In this document: positions 41,848-49,189 of the stretch, one piece after another
Position numbering within the stretch: the first letter of the stretch is position 1
Layout of the letters: every line of letters starts with the position of its first letter
DNA from: an uncultured Saprospiraceae bacterium
GTDB lineage: Bacteria > Bacteroidota > Bacteroidia > Chitinophagales > Saprospiraceae
Direction: 5' to 3'
Assembly: GCA_905480595.1 (NCBI GenBank)
Contig: CAJQQY010000102.1
Coordinates: 1 to 49,189, forward strand
Length of the DNA stretch: 49,189 bases
The notes under the pieces: generated by a model
The model's database searches: none
Seen by the model: only the letters and a program-made list of their open reading frames with translations
What the model was told of the DNA's origin: nothing
Made by a program: the position numbers and the translations under genes

Positions 41848-44697
41848 ATGGCTACTAAAAAAGCTCCAGCTGTTCTCAGAAAACCTACAGCATCTAAACA
41901 ATTGGATGGTATCTATATCAAAGGTGCTCGTGGGAATAATTTGAAGAATGTGGATTTGATGATTCCTCGTGACAAGTTGGTTGTAGTGACAGGAGTTTCT
42001 GGTTCGGGGAAATCTTCGATTACAATGGATACCTTATATGCAGAAGGTCAGCGTCGATATGTGGAAAGTTTATCGAGTTACGCAAGACAGTTTTTGATGC
42101 GAATGAAAAAACCTGAGGTGGATTACATCAAAGGTATTTGCCCTGCGATTGCGATTGAGCAAAAAGTGAGTACTCGAAATTCTCGATCAACAGTTGGTTC
42201 GTTGACAGAAATTTTTGATTACCTCCGATTATTGTACGCTCGAATTGGGAAAACAATTTCACCAATTAGCGGAAAAGAAGTGCGCAAGCATGAAGTGCAA
42301 GATGTGGTCGATTTTATCCAAAAAAATGAAGAAGGCGAAAAAGTCCAACTCTTTATTCCGCTTCAGCAAAAATATAAAGATCGAACCTTGAAACAAGAGT
42401 TATCTTTTTTATTGCAAAAAGGATTTACACGGTTATATATTAATAAAGAGCTCAAAAGAATTGAAGATATTTTAGAAGACGAAAAAATCAAGTTAGACAA
42501 GACAGTTGATTTTTTTGCAAAAAAAGATTTAAGGATTTTAATCGATAGATTCGCGATTCGATCAAATGAAGATATTGAACATATTCAAAGAATTGGTGAC
42601 TCTGTCCAAACTGCCTTTGCTGAAAGCGAAGGTGAATGTATTGTTGATATCATTGGAAAAGGGAAGAAAGAATTTAATAATCGTTTTGAATTGGATGGAA
42701 TGGTTTTCTTACAACCGACGCATCAATTATTTAATTCTAATAACCCTTATGGCGCCTGTCCGAAGTGTGAAGGATTTGGGAAAACGATGGGTGTCGATGA
42801 AAATAAAGTTATACCTAATCCATCTCTTTCAGTTTTTGATGGAGCGGTGGCCTGTTGGAAAGGAGAAAAATTAGGCCGATGGTTAGATTTATTTTTGAGC
42901 GCTGCGCACAAATTTAATTTCCCAGTTCATCGCCCTTGGCAAGACTTGACAAAGGAGCAAAAGAAATTAGTTTGGGATGGAAATGAATATTTCAATGGTA
43001 TCCATGATTTTTTTAAAGAGCTAGAAGAAAAAACTTATAAAATTCAAAACAGAGTAATGCTTGCTCGATACCGAGGAAAAACTACTTGCTATAATTGCGA
43101 TGGAGGAAGACTTCGCCCCGAAGCAACTTATGTCAAAATTGGTGGCATCTCGATTACTGAGTTAACTGATATTCCACTCGATGAGTTATTAGTTTTTTTC
43201 CAAAAATTAAAACTCAACGCAAACGATAAAGAAATTGCCAAACGACTTTTAGTTGAAGTTGAAAATCGATTACAATTTATGCTTGATGTTGGATTGGGAT
43301 ATTTGACTTTGAGTAGAAATTCCGCAACACTTAGTGGGGGGGAAACTCAACGAATTAATTTGACTCGTACTTTAGGAAGTAATTTGACAAGCTCGCTTTA
43401 TATTTTGGATGAGCCAAGTGTGGGGTTACATCCAAGAGATACTGGTCGATTGGTCAAAGTTTTGAAATCACTTAGAGATTTAGGAAATACTGTTGTCGTG
43501 GTCGAGCACGAAGAAGACATTATTAAGAATTGTGATTACTTAGTTGACATGGGACCAGAAGCTGGGATTCATGGAGGTGAAGTCGTTTTTGCGGGTGACT
43601 ATAAAAAAATATTTACGCTAGCCAGAGATAGTTTGACGACAGCTTATATGAGTGGTCGAATGGAAATTCCAGTTCCAGAATTTCGGAGAAGTTTTACAGA
43701 TTTTATTGAGGTAAAAGGAGCACGACAAAATAATTTAAAAAGTGTTGATGCGAAATTTCCACTCAACACTTTGACCGTGGTAAGTGGTGTTTCAGGTTCT
43801 GGGAAGACGACTTTGGTTAAACAAATTTTATACCCAGCCTTAAAAAGACATTTGGGGCAACCTCATCCAATTGCACCTGGGATGCATGATGAATTGACTG
43901 GAAGTTTGAAAAGAATCACCCAAGTCGAAATGGTAAACCAAAATCCAATTGGTAAATCTTCTCGTTCCAATCCTGTCACCTATGTCAAAGCATACGATAC
44001 CATTCGTGCGTTAATGGCCAACCAACAATTGTCAAAAATTCGAGGTTACATGCCGAAGCATTTTTCTTTCAATGTTGATGCTGGGCGATGTGAAACTTGT
44101 AGCGGCGATGGAGAACAAGTTGTTGAAATGCAGTTTCTGGCTGACGTAAGGTTGGAGTGTGAAGAGTGCAAAGGAAAACGATTCAAGGCTGAAATATTAG
44201 ACATCAAATACAAAGACAAAAATATTTTTGAAATCCTAGATTTGAGCATCGAGGAAGCACTCGATTTTTTTGCAGATGCCAAAGATGTCGTGAAAAAAAT
44301 TCGTCCACTCTATAATGTAGGTTTAGGATATATCAAGTTGGGGCAGTCCTCCTCTACTCTTTCAGGTGGTGAAGCTCAGCGGGTAAAGTTGGCTTCTTTT
44401 TTAACCAAAGAACGAACTACTGAAAAGATCCTTTTTATTTTTGATGAGCCGACGACAGGTTTGCATTTTCATGATATCCAAAAATTATTGACTGCTCTAA
44501 ATGCCTTAGTTGAAAAAGGTCATACTGTTCTCGTTGTGGAGCATAATATGGAAGTTATCAAGTCAGCAGATTGGGTAATTGATCTTGGACCAGATGGAGG
44601 AAAAGATGGTGGAAGTTTAGTTTTCCAAGGAATTCCTGAAGACTTGATAAAAGTGAAAGAAAGTTATACTGGAAAATATTTAAAAGAGAAATTGTAG
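41848..44697 (+). CDS. uvrA: Excinuclease ABC subunit A
   Basis: 949 residues, full length. Damage-recognition ATPase of nucleotide excision repair, acting with UvrB. It has two ABC ATPase modules: Walker [10 protein letters not shown] at 49-57 and GVSGSGKTT at 647-655, with signature motifs [17 protein letters not shown] and [16 protein letters not shown] and Walker B segments [15 protein letters not shown] and [15 protein letters not shown]. The zinc modules are [12 protein letters not shown] / CYNCDGG and [10 protein letters not shown] / CEECKGKRF. The UvrB-binding region lies between Walker A and the first signature. The N-terminus has about 15 extra basic, alanine-rich residues. Monocistronic, with its own promoter box and terminator. 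Confidence 0.98.
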   Translation: MATKKAPAVLRKPTASKQLDGIYIKGARGNNLKNVDLMIPRDKLVVVTGVSGSGKSSITMDTLYAEGQRRYVESLSSYARQFLMRMKKPEVDYIKGICPAIAIEQKVSTRNSRSTVGSLTEIFDYLRLLYARIGKTISPISGKEVRKHEVQDVVDFIQKNEEGEKVQLFIPLQQKYKDRTLKQELSFLLQKGFTRLYINKELKRIEDILEDEKIKLDKTVDFFAKKDLRILIDRFAIRSNEDIEHIQRIGDSVQTAFAESEGECIVDIIGKGKKEFNNRFELDGMVFLQPTHQLFNSNNPYGACPKCEGFGKTMGVDENKVIPNPSLSVFDGAVACWKGEKLGRWLDLFLSAAHKFNFPVHRPWQDLTKEQKKLVWDGNEYFNGIHDFFKELEEKTYKIQNRVMLARYRGKTTCYNCDGGRLRPEATYVKIGGISITELTDIPLDELLVFFQKLKLNANDKEIAKRLLVEVENRLQFMLDVGLGYLTLSRNSATLSGGETQRINLTRTLGSNLTSSLYILDEPSVGLHPRDTGRLVKVLKSLRDLGNTVVVVEHEEDIIKNCDYLVDMGPEAGIHGGEVVFAGDYKKIFTLARDSLTTAYMSGRMEIPVPEFRRSFTDFIEVKGARQNNLKSVDAKFPLNTLTVVSGVSGSGKTTLVKQILYPALKRHLGQPHPIAPGMHDELTGSLKRITQVEMVNQNPIGKSSRSNPVTYVKAYDTIRALMANQQLSKIRGYMPKHFSFNVDAGRCETCSGDGEQVVEMQFLADVRLECEECKGKRFKAEILDIKYKDKNIFEILDLSIEEALDFFADAKDVVKKIRPLYNVGLGYIKLGQSSSTLSGGEAQRVKLASFLTKERTTEKILFIFDEPTTGLHFHDIQKLLTALNALVEKGHTVLVVEHNMEVIKSADWVIDLGPDGGKDGGSLVFQGIPEDLIKVKESYTGKYLKEKL

Positions 44698-44722
44698 TTT
44701 TTCAATTTCAAAGTGATCTTTT

Positions 44723-44759
44723 AGTCCTTCCTGTTAAAAAAAAACGGGAAGGACTTTTT
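44723..44759 (+). terminator. Terminator after uvrA
   Basis: A 13-bp stem (AGTCCTTCCTGTT with AACGGGAAGGACT, one wobble) and a T tract, 26 bases past the stop. The base of the stem is the same AGTCCTTC as in the isc terminator. Confidence 0.9.
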
Positions 44760-44943
44760 ATTTAAATCATCATCCTTTTTCATCATTACTCTCATTAAGC
44801 CAACACATTACTGATTTAATTTATATTTCAGAATTAGTACTCTAATCTTTAGATTTATTTATTAATTTTAAAAAACTGTTTAAAATATCTACTGTCATTA
44901 GACTTTTAACCATTGAAATCACAAATAATTTTAACCCAAAAAA

Positions 44944-46470
44944 ATGTATTATCATTTTTATATTAAAAACTTAGTCTCCTTATTTATTCTCTCTCTCCTC
45001 CCTTATTGTATTTCTGCTCAAAATAGTTTGAATCAAGAATTAGATATCCTATTTAATAATTGGGAACATTTTCAAGACAAAGAAGATTTTGAGAGAGCTA
45101 TCGAACAAGCGGAAAAAGCTTTTCAATTAGCTCAAGAAAACAACCTAGAAGAGCCTATGGCTTTTGCTCTAAATAAGCAAGGGAAATCACTAATTAGAAT
45201 AAAAAAACGTATCAATAAAAATCAAAAACTAGCCGAGGAAAAATTTACTAGTAGCCTCTATCACTCCACTAATAGTAAAAATTCCAAATTGCAAATCAAT
45301 AATTTGGAACAATTAATCTGGTTGGCAAAACAGCGCAACGATGCCCAAAAAATTGTTGTCTATTCTGATCAAATTAAGCAAATTAAACAATTAGAAGCAA
45401 CAACTGCTCAAAATGATACTCTATCTAAAAAGAAAGAATTCTTAGAGGTAGAACTTGATCAACTAGCTACTCAAAAAGAACAATTAGCCATCCAAAAAAA
45501 TACACTCTCTCAAAAAATACAATCCCTAACTCAAACACAATTGGAATCAGAATTATTAATAGCCCTACAAAAGAATCAAGTTGATTCTTTTCGTTTTGAA
45601 AATATTAAAGACGCTCTTTTATTGGAAAAAAATAATTTGATACTTACCCAACAAGCTTCAAAATTAGAGTTACAAAAAAGTCAAATTGAACTAACTACTA
45701 GCCAACGGAATTTGATTCTTGCCTTAATTGCTATTATTGGTTTAATCGCTATTGGAGCTATTATTCGATATTTAGAAACAAAAAAACATTATAAAACACT
45801 CCGTATCAAAAATGAAATTATTGAAGAAGAGCGAAAAAAATCAGAGGAACTACTTCTAAATATTTTACCTACTGTCGTTGCCAATGAATTAAAATTGAAC
45901 GGAGTTGCCGCAGCAAAAAGGTATGAACACGCGACTGTCTTTTTCTCTGATTTTAAAGATTTCAGCAAAATGTCTAAATCACTTTCCCCTGAAAAACTAG
46001 TAGCTCTTTTAGATTTTCATTTTAAAGCTTTTGACAAAATAATTGAAAAATATAATATCGAAAAAATTAAAACTATCGGTGATGCATACATGTGTGTAAG
46101 TGGACTTCCTGAAAAAGACCCGAACAATGCTATTGAAATCATGAAAGCAGCATTGGAAATTCAAACCTTTTTGAGGGAGCTAAAAAAGGAAAAGTCTAAA
46201 AAAAGAGAGCCTTTTTTCGAAGCAAGAATTGGAGTCCATACTGGTGCTTTAGTTGCTGGAGTAGTTGGCTCCAAAAAATTTGCTTACGATGTTTGGGGAG
46301 ATACCGTTAATATAGCTGCTCGCCTAGAATCAAAGGGTGAGGTTGGCAAAGTGAATATTTCTCATTCTACTTACAAATTAATAAAAGGTAAATACAACTG
46401 TATTCCAAGAGGTAAAATTCCAGTAAAAAATAGAGGCGAAATTGAAATGTATTTTGCTGAGGTGAAATAA
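44944..46470 (+). CDS. Membrane-bound class III adenylate cyclase with periplasmic sensor region
   Basis: 508 residues. A signal or anchor segment (1-25) precedes a TPR-like helical region (about 35-145), a long glutamine-rich coiled coil (about 160-250), one membrane helix (257-275), a cytosolic signalling helix and the cyclase domain (about 325-508). Metal-binding aspartates are D336 (FFSDFKDF) and D380 (IKTIGDAYM). Substrate-selecting residues K376 and D449 (YDVWGDTVN) are the pair that specifies ATP. The transition-state residues are N456 and R460. A cAMP-producing cyclase whose activity is coupled to a periplasmic TPR/coiled coil is predicted. Two-domain cyclases of this TPR kind are frequent in Bacteroidota. 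Convergent with the next gene. Confidence 0.9.
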   Translation: MYYHFYIKNLVSLFILSLLPYCISAQNSLNQELDILFNNWEHFQDKEDFERAIEQAEKAFQLAQENNLEEPMAFALNKQGKSLIRIKKRINKNQKLAEEKFTSSLYHSTNSKNSKLQINNLEQLIWLAKQRNDAQKIVVYSDQIKQIKQLEATTAQNDTLSKKKEFLEVELDQLATQKEQLAIQKNTLSQKIQSLTQTQLESELLIALQKNQVDSFRFENIKDALLLEKNNLILTQQASKLELQKSQIELTTSQRNLILALIAIIGLIAIGAIIRYLETKKHYKTLRIKNEIIEEERKKSEELLLNILPTVVANELKLNGVAAAKRYEHATVFFSDFKDFSKMSKSLSPEKLVALLDFHFKAFDKIIEKYNIEKIKTIGDAYMCVSGLPEKDPNNAIEIMKAALEIQTFLRELKKEKSKKREPFFEARIGVHTGALVAGVVGSKKFAYDVWGDTVNIAARLESKGEVGKVNISHSTYKLIKGKYNCIPRGKIPVKNRGEIEMYFAEVK

Positions 46471-46508
46471 TTAAACGAGACGCTTACATCGTTTTCTGCT
46501 CAATTATT

Positions 46509-47159
46509 TTATTGTCGATAATTAAACTCTATTTCCTTCCCTCCATTGACAATAAAATTTTGAATAAAATCTTCATCATTCATTACTACACTTTCGCTTT
46601 TTAGTTTATTGAGATACTTCTCAAAAAAAGAAAGTGTTTGTGGAAAGTTCATTTTCCAACTCTCTCCTTCTCCTTTAGAAAATTCAACCTTCGATTGGAC
46701 ATAAGTATGTGCATTGGGATTGACTTTGTAATTAATGATTGCTGTAGCAATTCGATCGTTCCCTCTTTCTAATTTATGGAATTTATATCGCTTCCGGTTA
46801 TCCACTCCAATCGGTCCAAAATCTGCGAGAACAGCAATCGAAATCACATCTTCCAATTCAATAATTTCAGTTGAATCATTTGGCGCCATCATCTCCAATA
46901 CCTGAACCATATACCTTGTAGAAAGAGGATAAACTGAAACATTACAATAATTACGGATATCTTTTTTCATTCTTGACGATGCGACTTTTCCCATTTCAGA
47001 AAAATAATTGACAGATTCTTCATCCAACATTTCAACCAAAGATTCAGCATCTTGATAATTTTGAATCGCACTAAAAGTTGTTTTGATTTCCTCTTCGGTA
47101 TTTCCACAACTACAAATCAAAAAAACTACACTAAAAAAAAAGATATTTCTTAACATCAT
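46509..47159 (-). CDS. Lipoprotein of unknown function
   Basis: 216 residues. The signal peptide has lipobox LICSC (cysteine near residue 18). The mature domain opens with EEEIKTTFSAIQNYQDAESLVEMLDEESVNYFSEM, typical of proteins that resemble nuclear-transport-factor-2-like or DUF4878-like folds, where a cone-shaped alpha/beta domain follows. The rest is charged with AIINYKVNPNAHTYVQSKVEFSKGEGESWKMNF, a beta-sheet with a final WKMNF strand that fits that fold. This is a guess from pattern only. Convergent with the cyclase gene. Confidence 0.68.
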   Translation of the reverse strand: MMLRNIFFFSVVFLICSCGNTEEEIKTTFSAIQNYQDAESLVEMLDEESVNYFSEMGKVASSRMKKDIRNYCNVSVYPLSTRYMVQVLEMMAPNDSTEIIELEDVISIAVLADFGPIGVDNRKRYKFHKLERGNDRIATAIINYKVNPNAHTYVQSKVEFSKGEGESWKMNFPQTLSFFEKYLNKLKSESVVMNDEDFIQNFIVNGGKEIEFNYRQ

Positions 47160-47234
47160 TCAGGTTTTCTAAAAAAAAATCAAAAGTAATCATTACCCTG
47201 TACTTATTAAAAAAGTCCATTACACTTTATTCTC

Positions 47235-47276
47235 AAAAAAAAATCCCAAATCTTCAACATGGAAGATTTGGGATTT
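47235..47276 (-). terminator. Perfect 15-bp hairpin, minus-strand terminator
   Basis: AAATCCCAAATCTTC (47241-47255) pairs with GAAGATTTGGGATTT (47262-47276), loop AACATG, with an A run at 47235-47243 that is a T tract on the minus strand. It would end transcription coming from the right, where no minus-strand gene now exists. It is related in sequence (AATCCC) to the terminator at 92-124. Confidence 0.7.
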
Positions 47277-47283
47277 CTATTAA

Positions 47284-47523
47284 ATTAGGGATACGCCAAG
47301 TGGTAGAGCAAACAAGTTAAAAAAGATTACCTTAGGAGAATATTTTTCAAAAGTAAAAGGAAAAGGAGTTGTAAAATGTGAAACTCAACTCTTGCCTTTG
47401 AAAGATGATCTTTGACATATGATAGGAGCACATACAGAAGCGCGTATATTATTTGATTACGGAGATATGGTTTATTTAGATACTTTACTGATATCTAAAT
47501 TTGAAATAGAAGACATTATTTAA
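47284..47523 (+). pseudogene. Decayed ORF with in-frame TGA, origin unknown
   Basis: A frame of 80 codons between TAA at 47281-47283 and TAA at 47521-47523 is interrupted by TGA at 47413-47415. The translated halves read KKITLGEYFSKVKGKGVVKC and, after the stop, MIGAHTEARILFDYGDMVYL, which looks like real protein. No start codon or ribosome site is seen before the first half. The 5' part of the frame (about 47286-47312) resembles the acceptor and D-arm of a tRNA. I recognise no family. It is probably the remains of a gene. Confidence 0.5.
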
Positions 47524-47671
47524 AATTGCTTCCCAATAAGGAATACCATTAATTATTAAGGAGTTACGAAAGTAAAAACTCATTTAGAATAATGTTTAAG
47601 AAATTTTCTGAAAAATAACAATTAGAATAATACTATATTTTAAACATATTTAATCATCTAAACTATACAAA

Positions 47672-49189
47672 ATGAAAAACACTTTAATTTTCACCCTACT
47701 TTTATTTGCTCATTTAACAATGGGACAAATAACAGTAAGCGGAACTATTTCTGACGAAAATCAAGAACCTTTAATTGGAGCTACAGTATCTGTTAAAAGT
47801 ACCGGAGAGGGAACTACTACTGATATTGATGGTCGTTATTCACTAACTGTGGCTGATAATAATGCCACGTTGATTTTTAGCTATATTGGTTATACAACAC
47901 AAGAAATATCGCTTAATGGAAGAACATCATTGGACGTAGTGATGGCTACAGGATTAGCACTTGATGAAGTAGTATTTATTGGTAGTAGAGCAGGAGGAAG
48001 AACTAAACTTACAACTGCAGTTCCTGTTGATGTGATTGATGTATCAGAATTGGTTAAGTCCTCTCCTCAAGTTAACCTCAACCAGATTTTGAATTATGTA
48101 GCTCCCTCCTTCACTTCCAATGTTCAAAACATTTCAGATGGAACAGACCATATTGACCCTGCATCTTTAAGAGGTTTAGGACCTGACCAAGTTTTGGTGT
48201 TGATCAATGGAAAAAGAAGACACACTTCATCATTGATCAATGTAAATGGAACTTTTGGCCGAGGAAATGTAGGAACTGACCTTAATGCAATTCCTGCTGC
48301 AGCTATTGCAAGAATTGAGGTCTTGAGAGATGGTGCTGCTGCACAGTATGGTTCTGATGCCATTGCAGGAGTAATCAATATCGTTATGAGAGAGAATACT
48401 GACGCTTTAAATCTTACCGTCACAACAGGTGCAAACTTTAGTAAAAATGCAAATGGTCAGACAGGTGGTTCTGATGGAGCGACAACTAACTTGAGTGCAA
48501 ATTATGGAATCGCTTTAGGGGAAAAAGGAGGCTTTATTAATTTTACCGGAGATTTTGATATCAGAGATGAATACAGTCGTATGAAGGAATGGGAAGGCAC
48601 TATTTTTAACCAATATAATACGACGGAAAGATTTGCAGCAGCAGATGGATACGACATTTCTCTTCTTTTGGATGATGATGTTAGTGATGTTATTCAATAT
48701 GCTGGCGCAGCCGGAATCGATTTAGCAGGTGCCACTACAAAAGCTGATTTGCAAGGAGTACTGTCTGCAGATAATACCGATGCAGAATTAAGTGCAAGAG
48801 GTTTATCAAGATCAGATTTCAACATGAGAGTTGGACAATCAAGATTAAGAGGTGGTAGGTTTTTCGCTAATATGGGAATGCCTCTTGATGATAACGGAAC
48901 TGAATTTTATGCAACTATAGGTGTAGGAAAACGTGCAGGAAATTCTGCTGGTTTTTATAGGCTTCCTAATCAATCTAGAACTTTTACAGGAGCATACATG
49001 AATGGATTTTTACCAGAAATAAATTCTAAAATTTCTGACCGTTCTGTCTCTACTGGAATAAGAGGAAAAATAAAAGATTGGGATGTAGACTTTAGCAATA
49101 CCTATGGTAGAAATTCATTTTTATTTAAAATTTCAAATACCTCAAATGCATCTATGCTCAATGCAACTCCTACAACTTTTGATGCGGGT
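47672..49189 (+). CDS. TonB-dependent receptor, 5' part (runs off the window)
   Basis: 506 codons visible, no stop. A Sec signal peptide (MKNTLIFTLLLFAHLTMGQ) is followed by a carboxypeptidase-regulatory-like domain (ITVSGTISDENQEPLIGATV ... TDIDGRYSL ... FSYIGYTTQEI, residues about 20-95). The TonB-plug region has PVDVIDVSELV, LNQILNYVAPSFTSN, the box ASLRGLGPDQVLVLINGKRR, DLNAIPAAAIARIEVLRDGAAAQYGSDAIAGVINI, and then barrel strands. It is an outer-membrane receptor for an unknown ligand (siderophore, vitamin B12 or glycan). The plug signature RGLGPDQVLVLINGKRRH is shared with TonB-dependent receptors outside SusC. No SusD-like gene is visible in the window. Confidence 0.92.
   Translation, partial: MKNTLIFTLLLFAHLTMGQITVSGTISDENQEPLIGATVSVKSTGEGTTTDIDGRYSLTVADNNATLIFSYIGYTTQEISLNGRTSLDVVMATGLALDEVVFIGSRAGGRTKLTTAVPVDVIDVSELVKSSPQVNLNQILNYVAPSFTSNVQNISDGTDHIDPASLRGLGPDQVLVLINGKRRHTSSLINVNGTFGRGNVGTDLNAIPAAAIARIEVLRDGAAAQYGSDAIAGVINIVMRENTDALNLTVTTGANFSKNANGQTGGSDGATTNLSANYGIALGEKGGFINFTGDFDIRDEYSRMKEWEGTIFNQYNTTERFAAADGYDISLLLDDDVSDVIQYAGAAGIDLAGATTKADLQGVLSADNTDAELSARGLSRSDFNMRVGQSRLRGGRFFANMGMPLDDNGTEFYATIGVGKRAGNSAGFYRLPNQSRTFTGAYMNGFLPEINSKISDRSVSTGIRGKIKDWDVDFSNTYGRNSFLFKISNTSNASMLNATPTTFDAG

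Larger units (their letters stand above)
47160..47671. other. 512-base region with a decayed ORF and hairpin
   Basis: No intact gene. It contains the hairpin at 47235-47276, the broken ORF at 47284-47523 and an AT-rich leader (47524-47671) of the TonB-dependent receptor with no perfect TAnnTTTG box (nearest TATATTTT near 47635). Confidence 0.6.

Noticed and set aside
47286-47357. Intact tRNA gene
   Set aside because: Only an acceptor/D-arm-like 5' part is present. No anticodon arm or T-arm follows, so it is not a functional tRNA.
1-49189. CRISPR arrays, prophage, insertion sequences, restriction-modification or toxin-antitoxin systems
   Set aside because: I found no regularly spaced direct repeats, transposase, integrase, phage structural gene, methylase or toxin pair.

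Overview
The window is chromosomal DNA from a member of the Bacteroidota. The evidence is a low G+C content (about one third by eye), -7 promoter boxes of the form TAnnTTTG, a type IX secretion component (PorQ) and a T9SS client with a C-terminal sorting domain, a TonB-dependent receptor with a carboxypeptidase-regulatory-like N-terminus, many short lipoproteins, and ECF sigma factors of the kind common in this phylum. Family-level placement (Saprospiria, Chitinophagia or Flavobacteriia-like) cannot be settled from this sequence. I see no rRNA, intact tRNA, CRISPR array, insertion sequence or prophage.

Layout. 1-7.5 kb: a small secreted protein, a DUF3109 cysteine-rich protein, a PpiD/SurA-type foldase, UDP-glucose 6-dehydrogenase, a MORN-type lipoprotein and PorQ. 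7.6-11.2 kb, minus strand: a DUF2064 nucleotidyltransferase-like protein and a membrane-fusion protein plus TolC pair. 11.9-14 kb: the iscS-iscU-iscA operon for Fe-S cluster assembly. 14.3-21.6 kb: two very large envelope or secreted proteins, a 1189-aa beta-barrel candidate and a T9SS-exported reprolysin-type metalloprotease with a P-domain. 21.7-25 kb: HupE/UreJ, adenosylhomocysteinase with a divergent Lrp/AsnC regulator, and a lipoprotein. 25.2-27.3 kb: ECF sigma factor and RskA-type anti-sigma, with a divergent fasciclin-domain protein. 27.4-32.6 kb: lipoproteins and secreted proteins, including a predicted LAS-type metallopeptidase, an SGNH hydrolase and a GDNDT-motif protein. 32.7-34.7 kb: PaaG-like and PaaH-like acyl-CoA enzymes. 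34.8-37.5 kb: a GINT1-like/formyltransferase-like protein convergent with a GT4 glycosyltransferase. 37.8-39.7 kb: DUF6702 protein, YidD, HemB. 39.8-49.2 kb: a second ECF sigma factor, a small barrel protein, UvrA, a TPR/adenylate cyclase, a lipoprotein, a decayed ORF, and the 5' part of a TonB-dependent receptor that runs off the window.

The most unusual feature is in the spaces between genes. At least five junctions are occupied by long imperfect inverted repeats whose arms touch or overlap stop codons (7522-7617, 21610-21747, 25067-25197, 33448-33500, 39646-39744). One sequence family (core GGTCTGCTTTAGCTGACC) occurs three times, at 14121-14288, 17933-18023 and 39646-39744. Two of these copies end 9-11 bases before the start codons of the two giant surface-protein genes. 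This looks like a dispersed palindromic element family that acts as, or has colonised, RNA 3' and 5' ends. The other regulatory point of note is the sigma/RskA/fasciclin cluster, whose composition parallels the mycobacterial SigK-RskA-MPT70/MPT83 regulon.
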